Source of the DNA: Paraeggerthella hominis
Lineage (GTDB): Bacteria; Actinomycetota; Coriobacteriia; Coriobacteriales; Eggerthellaceae
Direction of reading: 5' to 3'
NCBI RefSeq assembly: GCF_021044775.1
Contig: NZ_JAJNOQ010000004.1
Coordinates: forward strand, 1 to 64,000
Length of the DNA stretch: 64,000 nucleotides
Shown here: positions 26,289 to 33,198 of the stretch, in pieces
Numbering within the stretch: the stretch's first letter is position 1
How the letters are laid out: each line of letters opens with the position of its first letter
Translations under genes and position numbers: made by a program
The notes under the pieces: model-generated
The model's input: the letters and a program-made list of their open reading frames with translations, nothing else
What the model was told of the DNA's origin: nothing
Databases searched by the model: none

Positions 26289-27110
26289 TCAAGAGCCCCT
26301 GCCTTCCTCCAAATCCACGATCCGACAGCAAAGATCAAGATCGGCAGCGCGATTGAGGCGAGCCACGCGCGCCGCGAAACACGCACGGCGCGCTTCGTCA
26401 AAACGATCGGGAACGATCAGCCCGAATTCCGTCGCCCTACGCAAACGCAAATCAGACACCGTGGCGGAAAGACGCCCGTCGAATACGGAATCCTCTGGGG
26501 GCGTTTTCGTTTTCGCACGCGCCTGAGCAGCCGCGACGCAGTCGCGATCGAACCCGAAATACGTCATTTCCCAGAATGCAGACGAGAGCACGAGGTAGCG
26601 TTCGTACAGGCTCCAAGAACCCCCGAGCCACACGCGACTCGATAACGCGTCCTCCCAAGGAGCAAGCGCGAGAGAATGCTCCGGTAGACTGACGCTCTGC
26701 TCAACGGACTCTGCGGGATGCGCCCTGAGCGCAGCCCGGGCAAGAGGAACGTCCGCACGGCGCATGAGCCAAACGCCCACGCGCCGCTCGATCAAGCCCG
26801 TCTGCTCATGGGGAATAAAGAACTCGCGCGGCAAAAGGACTCGATCGCGCCCGCCCTTTCGCTTGATGGGCATACGTTTCATCGAATCAAGCGTACGGGC
26901 TAGCCGACGCTCCTTCTTGCGACGCCGCTTGGGCGAATCGTCGCCGCAGGGCGCGCAAAGCCGCGCAGCATGTTCGTCCAAGACAACCCGAACGAACGCA
27001 TCGACATTGCAGCATGCCAGCAAATCCTGAAGGGTAGGCAGCTTCTCGACAGGCTCTCTTCTCTGCTCCCAATACGAGCCCTCGGCCGCGTGCAGATCAA
27101 AACACGACAT
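26289..27110 (-). CDS. Hypothetical protein, 273 aa (second gene of an orphan operon)
   Basis: Unrecognised soluble protein. It starts MSCFDLHAAEGSYWEQ, is rich in Arg/Lys (a KRRRKKERR run near residue 65), and contains several Trp/Cys residues (WLGGSWSLYERYLVLSS; SAFWEMTYFGFDRDC). No signal peptide or TM segment. The ATG at 27110 has GAGGAGG 6 nt upstream and overlaps the preceding 77-aa ORF by 14 nt. It may belong to a helix-rich DUF family, but I cannot name it. Confidence 0.75.
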   Translation of the reverse strand: MSCFDLHAAEGSYWEQRREPVEKLPTLQDLLACCNVDAFVRVVLDEHAARLCAPCGDDSPKRRRKKERRLARTLDSMKRMPIKRKGGRDRVLLPREFFIPHEQTGLIERRVGVWLMRRADVPLARAALRAHPAESVEQSVSLPEHSLALAPWEDALSSRVWLGGSWSLYERYLVLSSAFWEMTYFGFDRDCVAAAQARAKTKTPPEDSVFDGRLSATVSDLRLRRATEFGLIVPDRFDEARRACFAARVARLNRAADLDLCCRIVDLEEGRGS

Positions 27111-27330
27111 CGCCAACCTCCTCGGCGAATGCGAGCGCCGTCGCGCAGGGCATAACGGCAGCGCAGCGCACGGGCAGACCGAAGGACGATAAGTCAGAAT
27201 CTGCGGCCGCCTCTATCTGCATTGCAAGAGCCGCAGCTTCAAGCGGGTCAATGCAGCATAAGGGCATAACTTCAACAAGCACAAGAGCTTCGGATTCGAC
27301 GCAGCACATTCCTCGACGAATATCCAGCAT
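27097..27330 (-). CDS. Small hypothetical protein, 77 aa
   Basis: Starts MLDIRRGMCCVESEALVLVE, three Cys in the first 34 residues, Ala-rich middle, ends AEEVGDVVF. ATG at 27330 preceded by AAGGGG about 8 nt upstream. Its 3' end overlaps the 273-aa gene by 14 nt, so the two form one operon with translational coupling. No family recognised. The 27331-27488 leader contains nothing clear besides a TATACT box at about 27481-27486. Confidence 0.6.
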   Translation of the reverse strand: MLDIRRGMCCVESEALVLVEVMPLCCIDPLEAAALAMQIEAAADSDLSSFGLPVRCAAVMPCATALAFAEEVGDVVF

Positions 27331-27488
27331 GGCAAGCACCCCTTCGCAAGCGTCCCAAGATTTGAGAGGATCTTGCAAGCGTGGTACGGGCGACGCGGAA
27401 CACCGACGCCATCTATGGGCTGCCCATCGCGAAGGCCCGATGGGAAACAGCGCTTGCACTGGCTCTTTTCTTTCTTTGACAGTATACC

Positions 27489-27518
27489 ATAGAAAACGAA
27501 CGTATGTTTGTTTTCTAT
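27489..27518. promoter_or_regulatory. AT-rich palindrome between LuxR gene and orphan operon
   Basis: ATAGAAAACGAAC-GTAT-GTTTGTTTTCTAT, 13-bp arms with one mismatch, overlapping the stop codon of the LuxR gene. On the minus strand it is followed by GGTATACT, a good -10 box for the downstream orphan operon. It may be a terminator stem, an operator, or both. Confidence 0.45.
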
Positions 27519-28957
27519 TCGTAAAGACCAAGCGAGTTTATGAGTTCGTCTCGCGAGTGAACGTCGAGTTTGCGGTAAATATGCCGTATGTGAGTTTTGG
27601 CTGTACCATTCGCGATGAACAGCTCGCGTTCGATCGACCCCACCGTTTTATGCTGGGCAAGCAGCAGCAACACCTCTTCTTCGCGAGGAGACAGACCCCG
27701 CTCGCGCGCAAGCGCCTGGCAGCGATTTGCGAGCTCTTGCTTTTTGACGAGCGCCGTATCGGCCTGCGCGTTGTACTCGGCAAGAAACGTCATGCCCCAA
27801 CGGCTGGAAAGCTCTTTCTCCGAAAACAAGATCATGGTAGCGGCAACCACCATGACGATCACCAGACCGCTCAACACCGCATCCGATCCCGCAAGACCAA
27901 ACGTCGGAGACCCGAGCAGCATTTCAGTTTGACGGCCAAGCAGCGAAAACAGCGCACGTACGCCCCGCTCGATGCCGAACAGCCAAACAGCCGACACGCC
28001 GTAGCGATAACTCAAGTTTGCCATGATGAGCATGACGAGCACGGAAAACGCCGTATACGAAGCGCTCGTGCAGAAATCGGACATAGCCTGGTTGAGCACC
28101 CCGACGTTCGGAAGAATGAGAAACGCCGCCACCATGAGCGGCAACGTCAGCCGATAGATGATGGCGAAATCGAATTTGCCGCCGCGAGCAATGACCCCGA
28201 CGAACACAATAGCTGCGACGGCGAGCGTCCCGAAAGCCGAATGAGGCCCGAAGGTCGATTGGTACATCGACGATTCCTTGAGCCCATAAGCAAACGCATA
28301 GATAGCCATGAGCAGCACGATTTTCCACGGAAACGAGAACGACGTCGCAGACGCCGAAGGCAGCTCGTCTGCCGGAAGCGATCGGAAGCTAGCTGCCGCC
28401 CACGCAAGAGACACCACGGGAAACGCCGGCACAACCACCGCAAGCCAAGAGACGGACATCCCCCGACATACATAGATGAGCAACGCCGCCGCCATCATGG
28501 AAGCCGAGTAGTACAACGCCACGCGAAACGGATTCAGACAGCTGTACAGCTCCGACCAAAGCAGGATGACCAAAGCGATGCCGAACCCGCCCAGCAAGGC
28601 GGCGGGCAATCCCATATGCACTGAAAGCGAAGGCGCTCCGATAGAGACGAACATGCAGCACGTCGAAAGGACCAGCGCGACACCCGCCAGCACGTACACC
28701 GATTTACGACCGAACAAGGGACCGATGCGCTTAGCTAAAGCCGCGCATGAGAACATCGTCGCGATCATCACAAGATCGAACACATCATGACTTGCAACCC
28801 CGGTTGCCGGAAACGAGATGAACGAACCCACGAACACGATCTCGATCCAAGCACGATACACGCCAAGCCCCAAAAAGAACACGGGTATCGCGGGCATCCA
28901 AGGAAAGAGAGGTCCCGGCGGACGATTTCCTTGCTCGGTCTGATCGCTTTTCGCCAT
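27515..28957 (-). CDS. LuxR-type regulator with 12-TM sensor half
   Basis: 480 residues: an MFS-like membrane half of roughly 12 hydrophobic segments (residues 20-400) followed by a C-terminal LuxR helix-turn-helix (GLSPREEEVLLLLAQHKTVG then NGTAKTHIRHIYRKL). This architecture is common in Eggerthellaceae, next to genes for exported flavin reductases. ATG at 28957 with GGGGAG 7 nt upstream. It is divergent from the Tat flavin reductase gene and likely controls it, sensing a substrate in the membrane; the ligand is unknown. Confidence 0.9.
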   Translation of the reverse strand: MAKSDQTEQGNRPPGPLFPWMPAIPVFFLGLGVYRAWIEIVFVGSFISFPATGVASHDVFDLVMIATMFSCAALAKRIGPLFGRKSVYVLAGVALVLSTCCMFVSIGAPSLSVHMGLPAALLGGFGIALVILLWSELYSCLNPFRVALYYSASMMAAALLIYVCRGMSVSWLAVVVPAFPVVSLAWAAASFRSLPADELPSASATSFSFPWKIVLLMAIYAFAYGLKESSMYQSTFGPHSAFGTLAVAAIVFVGVIARGGKFDFAIIYRLTLPLMVAAFLILPNVGVLNQAMSDFCTSASYTAFSVLVMLIMANLSYRYGVSAVWLFGIERGVRALFSLLGRQTEMLLGSPTFGLAGSDAVLSGLVIVMVVAATMILFSEKELSSRWGMTFLAEYNAQADTALVKKQELANRCQALARERGLSPREEEVLLLLAQHKTVGSIERELFIANGTAKTHIRHIYRKLDVHSRDELINSLGLYE

Positions 28958-29061
28958 AAGAATCTCCCCAAACACCGTTCCCCTTGCCGCATGCTTGCAG
29001 CCCATTGTACCGAAGGAAACGGCTGCTTCAAAACATCCGGAAAACTCAGCCGCAGGAAAAC

Positions 29062-29078
29062 CCCTGGTAAAACTAGGG
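29062..29078. promoter_or_regulatory. Candidate LuxR operator in divergent intergenic region
   Basis: CCCTGGT-AAA-ACTAGGG, a 7-bp dyad with one mismatch, in the 290-bp region between the LuxR regulator and the flavin reductase gene. It is a plausible regulator site by position only. No other feature is clear in 28958-29248. Confidence 0.3.
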
Positions 29079-29248
29079 TGATAACAAAGGATGATAGAAA
29101 TAACCCCAGGCGAAAAGCCGTAGACGAAAGACAAGCGGATCGATTGAGCGCTATGGTCTCGACCGAGGGAGCCGCCCTGAAGAAACCTTCGACCACCGGA
29201 TGTCGAGCGTCAAAGCGCGGCAAGCACCGACGTTCAAGGAGGATGAAC

Positions 29249-30910
29249 ATGCCCAAGCAAAGCAAGCAGCAAGGTATCAGTCGTCGAGATCTGCTCAAAT
29301 TCGGCGGCATGACAGCAGCGGGAATGGCGGCAGCAGGCGCCCTGAGCGCATGCGCGCCGCAAGAAACCGCAGCGAAAAACGCGGCGAGCGCCCAGGCCGG
29401 AGCAGGCGAGAAAACCACAGCAGCCGGTCACCTGCGAACCGGAATGCCCGCTTTCCTGGAAAAGCCCGCCGCTATTACCGATATCGCAGCCACCGAAGAA
29501 TACGACGTGGTGGTCATAGGCGCAGGCGCATCCGGAGTCCCTGCTGCGCTTTCGGCTTTGGAAGCGGGCGCGCGCGTCGCACTGCTTCAGAAAGAGAATC
29601 AGGCCATCAGCCAAGGCAACTCGGGCAGCGGCATCGATCTGATAACGAGCGATCAAGCCAACATAGAGGACCTCGTTTCCCAGCTCATGACCGACAACCA
29701 GCATCGCCCTGATCGAGCGCTCATCGAACTCTGGGCGAAAAACTCAGGGGAAGCAGTGTCTTGGGTTATCGAAAAAGCAGCCGAAGGCGGCGCGCAGGTT
29801 ATCGACCAAGGAAACCAACAGCATATACCCTTGATCAACCGCAAGGGCTACACCATGAACTTCGTCACGTCCTTCTTCGGACCCAAGCCCTATAACGCGG
29901 GCGACGGCATGCGGGCGCTGGCGGCCACTGCGGAAAAAGAAGGCGTCGAAATCTTCTATTCCACCCCAGCCGAGCAGCTCGTCCAGAACGAATCGGGCAA
30001 AGTAGTGGGCGTTATCGCGAAAGGCAAAGACGGCTACGTCCAGTTCAACGCGTCGAAAGGCGTGATCGTAGCATGTGGCGACTACCAAAACGACGAGGAC
30101 ATGCTGCACTATTACCAGCCGGACATGACGAATTTCCAGCCCAAGCAAAACAACAAGACCGGAGACGGCCATAAGATGGTAGTCTGGGCCGGCGGCAAAA
30201 TCGAGAACCTTGCCCATACGAAGATGCTCCACGATTTCGATGCGGGTCCCGCATCCATGTGCGACATGCCGTTCCTTTCCGTGAAGATGAACGGCGAGCG
30301 CTTTGTGAACGAGACCGTAGAGATGTCCCTCATGAACTGCTATCTGAGATCGGCCGAGGACGCTGGACACTATTGCCAGGTGTTCGACAGCAACTACATG
30401 ACCGCAGCGGCAGACTGGCCGGGAAAGCTGGTAGACCCCGAAGCCCTGAAGACCTACATGCCCGAAGAGAACGTCGAGCGCACGGGCGTGTTCGAAGGGC
30501 AGATCAATACGTTCAAGGCCGACACCCTTGAAGAACTGGCCAAAAAGCTTGGAATCACCGATACGGAAGCGTTCAAGAAAACGATCGCCCACTACAACGA
30601 CCTGGCCGCGGCGGGCAAGGACGTCGATTTCGGGAAAGCGGCGAAGTTCCTTGCCCCTATCGACACCCCGCCGTATTACGGCATTCACCGTCACGTGCGT
30701 ATGAGCGCCATCTGCTCCGGCGTTGACATCAACGAAAAGCACGAGTGCCTGACGCCGGAAGGCGAGGTAATAGAAAACCTGTACGCCATCGGCAACTGCT
30801 CGGGTCATTTCTATGGCGGAATCGACTACCCGCTCACCGTATTCGGACTGTCGCTCGGGCGCTGTTACACCGAAGGCTACGTCATCGGCCGCATGGTAGC
30901 CCAGAAATAA
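29249..30910 (+). CDS. Tat-exported FAD-dependent reductase lipoprotein (fumarate reductase/flavocytochrome c family)
   Basis: 553 residues. The Tat signal SRRDLLKFGG (residues 13-22) is followed by a hydrophobic segment and a lipobox LSAC (Cys about 36), so it should be a Tat-exported lipoprotein outside the membrane. The FAD-binding fold begins EYDVVVIGAGASGVPAALSA and ends with VDINEKHECLTPEGEVIENL and GNCSGHFYGGIDYPLTVFG. No haem-binding CxxCH is present, so electrons must come from a separate carrier. The second ATG is chosen because AAGGAGG lies 6 nt before it. Members reduce C=C bonds of diverse acceptors (fumarate, urocanate, cinnamates, steroids); the substrate is unknown. Confidence 0.9.
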   Translation: MPKQSKQQGISRRDLLKFGGMTAAGMAAAGALSACAPQETAAKNAASAQAGAGEKTTAAGHLRTGMPAFLEKPAAITDIAATEEYDVVVIGAGASGVPAALSALEAGARVALLQKENQAISQGNSGSGIDLITSDQANIEDLVSQLMTDNQHRPDRALIELWAKNSGEAVSWVIEKAAEGGAQVIDQGNQQHIPLINRKGYTMNFVTSFFGPKPYNAGDGMRALAATAEKEGVEIFYSTPAEQLVQNESGKVVGVIAKGKDGYVQFNASKGVIVACGDYQNDEDMLHYYQPDMTNFQPKQNNKTGDGHKMVVWAGGKIENLAHTKMLHDFDAGPASMCDMPFLSVKMNGERFVNETVEMSLMNCYLRSAEDAGHYCQVFDSNYMTAAADWPGKLVDPEALKTYMPEENVERTGVFEGQINTFKADTLEELAKKLGITDTEAFKKTIAHYNDLAAAGKDVDFGKAAKFLAPIDTPPYYGIHRHVRMSAICSGVDINEKHECLTPEGEVIENLYAIGNCSGHFYGGIDYPLTVFGLSLGRCYTEGYVIGRMVAQK

Positions 30911-30936
30911 CCAAGCCTTCTTATTCCCCTCCTGAA

Positions 30937-30971
30937 AGGGCTCGGCGCGATGCGTATCGCTGCCGAGCCCT
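30937..30971. terminator. Bidirectional terminator
   Basis: AGGGCTCGGC (30937-30946) pairs with GCCGAGCCCT (30962-30971) around a loop containing a further GCGAT/ATCGC stem. It sits between the convergent flavin reductase and map genes; pyrimidine-rich sequence follows on the plus strand, TTTC on the minus strand. Confidence 0.7.
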
Positions 30972-30976
30972 CTTCC

Positions 30977-31861
30977 CTACCAGCTCAGAAGCTCGTAGCC
31001 GTCTTCGGTAACGACCAGCTGAACCTCCCACTGAGCCGTGTCGGAACGATCTGCCGTGCGAACGGTCCATCCGTTCGGATCGCTCATGTCGATTTCCTGC
31101 TCGCCCGCGTTGATCATGGGCTCGATGGTGAAGCAGCAGCCCGGAGCAAGCACCATGCCGGTACCCGCTTCGGCAACATGGCTCACGAACGGATCTTCGT
31201 GGAAGTCGAGTCCGATGCCATGCCCGCCGAACTCGCGCACCACCGAATAACCGCACGACTTCGCATGCGCGTTCACAGCCGCTCCCACATCGCCCAGCAA
31301 GCCCCACGGCTTGACCGCGGCAAGGCCTGCTTCCAGGGCTTTCTTGGTTTCCTCCACCAAACGGCGACGCTCCTCGGATACTTCGCCGATGCAGAACATG
31401 CGCGACGAATCCGAATAGTAGCCGTCCAGGATAGTAGAGCAGTCCACGTTCACGATGTCGCCTTCGCGCAGCACGTCGTCCTCTGAGGGAATGCCGTGGC
31501 ACACCACTTCGTTGATGGACGTGCACACGCTTTTCGGGTAGCCCTCGTAATTGAGGTCGGCGGGAACGCCGCCGTGCTCCACCGTGAAATCGTGCACCCA
31601 TCGATCGACTTCCGCCGTGGTCACGCCCGGTCCGATACGCTCGGCAACGTAATCGAGCACGCCGATATTGATAGCGGCGCTGCGCTTGATGCCTTCGATA
31701 TCGGCCGCCGTTTTGAGCATGGAACGCTGCGGTACCTCGAATCCCTGCTCGTACAGCTCTTGCAGCCGCTCGTCATGGACGAGGTGACACTTCTTGTACT
31801 TTTTGCCGCTGCCGCACCAACATTCGTCGTTGCGGCCCGGACTGATCAGTCCATCATACAT
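30977..31861 (-). CDS. map: Type I methionine aminopeptidase with SEC-C zinc motif
   Basis: 294 residues. N-terminal SEC-C metal-binding motif (RNDECWCGSGKKYKKCH, about residues 9-25) precedes the pita-bread catalytic domain, which has the dinuclear metal ligands in DIVNVDCS, YYSDSSR, EFGGHGIGLDFHE and FTIEPMIN. It removes the initiator Met from nascent proteins; the zinc motif is thought to aid ribosome binding in related enzymes. ATG at 31861 with AAAGGA upstream. A -10-like TACAAT (minus strand, 31887-31892) lies 26 nt before the start. Confidence 0.95.
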   Translation of the reverse strand: MYDGLISPGRNDECWCGSGKKYKKCHLVHDERLQELYEQGFEVPQRSMLKTAADIEGIKRSAAINIGVLDYVAERIGPGVTTAEVDRWVHDFTVEHGGVPADLNYEGYPKSVCTSINEVVCHGIPSEDDVLREGDIVNVDCSTILDGYYSDSSRMFCIGEVSEERRRLVEETKKALEAGLAAVKPWGLLGDVGAAVNAHAKSCGYSVVREFGGHGIGLDFHEDPFVSHVAEAGTGMVLAPGCCFTIEPMINAGEQEIDMSDPNGWTVRTADRSDTAQWEVQLVVTEDGYELLSW

Positions 31862-31953
31862 ACGCGCATCCTTTCTTTCGCGGCCCATTGTACCGCTGTT
31901 AGCGAAAGCGAACAGTCAGAAAACGCGCGCCAACCAAAGTACTGCAACGATGC

Positions 31954-32119
31954 CTTGCGCCCGCTGTCAAAACGGATGAGTTTTGCGGCGGTTTTTCGCC
32001 TTGTTGGGGCGATTCTTCCGTGGGAGTTTTTTATCGCACCAGGTCAATCGCCTGACACTTCCCTTTATCCTAATTTAAGGACCAACAAAACTCTTCCATT
32101 TTGACAGCGGGCCGGCAAG
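31954..32119. repeat. 166-bp inverted-repeat element A (MITE-like or structured RNA)
   Basis: Left arm 31954-31985 (CTTGCGCCCGCTGTCAAAAC...) and right arm 32086-32119 are inverted copies, 30 of 32 aligned bases identical plus a 2-base gap. The 100-bp interior has a second dyad, GGGGCGAT (32007-32014) against ATCGCACC (32033-32040). No ORF. Lies between the degV stop and the map promoter. No target-site duplication was recognised. The rest of 31893-32227 shows nothing else. Confidence 0.65.
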
Positions 32120-32227
32120 GGGGCAACGGGGAAGCCGTCGCCCGGGCATCAAGGCAGGGCGACCATCGGCAGGCGAGCGGGCGCCGCCAGAAACCCGCAA
32201 CGCTTCGCCGAACCGCCGCCATGCGCC

Positions 32228-33088
32228 CTAGTCTTGGATTTTCGCGCACCCGACGCCCAGGGCACCGGGGCCCACATGGCAGGCAATGCTCAGCGGCAAA
32301 CGATCCACGAACACATCGTCGCTGCCGAATTGGTCCCGCATATCCTGCGCAAGCGACTGCGCGTCGTCGTCACGATCCGTATGAGCTACGTAAAGATGCA
32401 CGTTGCCAACACCGCCGAAACGTTCGTCCACATCGCGCGCAAGCGCTTTCAACATGGTGCGCTTCGCCGCCTTCGTGGACTTGGCCACCGAAAACGCGTC
32501 GAGCTTTTCTCCCTGAATCTGCAGGACCGGCCTTATCTTGAGCACCGACCCGATGGCCGCAGCTGCCGGGGTGATTCGGCCGCTCTTGTGTAGGTAGGCC
32601 ATGGTGTCCACCATGATGTAGATGCTCGCGTCGAACTTCGTGGCATGAAGGCGATCGCAAACCTCCTGCGCCGAAAGCCCAGCCTCAACCCAGCGCAGCG
32701 CGTCGATCGCCGACTCGCGCTGCATGACCGAGATGCGCTGGTTGTCCACCACGTGCACGCGGCCTTCGAAGTGCCGAGACAGGGTGCATGCCGTTTCGCA
32801 AGACCCGGAAAGCCCGCTTGACATGGGAATGTAGATGATATCGTCGTACGTGCCCAGAAGCTCGTGCCAACGCTCCCCCAAGTCGACGATAGAAGGCTGG
32901 GAGGTGACGATGTTCGCTCCGGCACGCTGCCGCTCGTAAAACCGATCGGCGTCAAGGCTCACGCCCTCGAAGCCCTCCTCGCCATCTACGACAAACGGCA
33001 TAGGCACGACGAACACGCCGAGCTTCTGAGCCTCTTCGGCCATGATGCCGCTATTCGTATCCGTCATGATCGCGATCTTCTGGTTCAT
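32228..33088 (-). CDS. DegV family fatty-acid-binding protein
   Basis: 286-residue DegV-fold protein; characterised members bind a fatty acid and present it to fatty acid kinase. The family start IAIMTDTNSGIMAEEAQKLG and lipid-binding loops are visible (TSQPSIVDLGERW; PMSSGLSGSCETA; the C-terminal HVGPGALGVGC). ATG at 33088 has GGAGG 8 nt upstream. No fakA-like kinase is in the window. Confidence 0.93.
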   Translation of the reverse strand: MNQKIAIMTDTNSGIMAEEAQKLGVFVVPMPFVVDGEEGFEGVSLDADRFYERQRAGANIVTSQPSIVDLGERWHELLGTYDDIIYIPMSSGLSGSCETACTLSRHFEGRVHVVDNQRISVMQRESAIDALRWVEAGLSAQEVCDRLHATKFDASIYIMVDTMAYLHKSGRITPAAAAIGSVLKIRPVLQIQGEKLDAFSVAKSTKAAKRTMLKALARDVDERFGGVGNVHLYVAHTDRDDDAQSLAQDMRDQFGSDDVFVDRLPLSIACHVGPGALGVGCAKIQD

Positions 33089-33110
33089 GCTGGTCGCCTC
33101 CCCCATGCGA

Positions 33111-33136
33111 AGACGGCGGGATTGCTCCCGCCGTCT
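33111..33136 (-). terminator. Hairpin between pheT and degV
   Basis: AGACGGCGGG pairs with CCCGCCGTCT around a 6-nt loop, about 60 nt after the pheT stop. It is a strong GC stem; the T-tract is poor (TCTTCG), so termination is likely but not certain. Confidence 0.6.
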
Positions 33137-33198
33137 GGCTGCGCGGCGCTCTCGAGCAACCGCGCAATACTCTCGATTAGTCTATTATGACCGAAACG

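Noticed and set aside
31954..31985. TTTTGACA in the element A arm as the -35 box of map
   Set aside because: No -10 box at 16-18 bp spacing; the TACAAT box nearer map is too far away.
32101..32541. 146-codon plus-strand ORF at the degV end
   Set aside because: Antisense shadow of degV with Arg-rich composition and no start signal.
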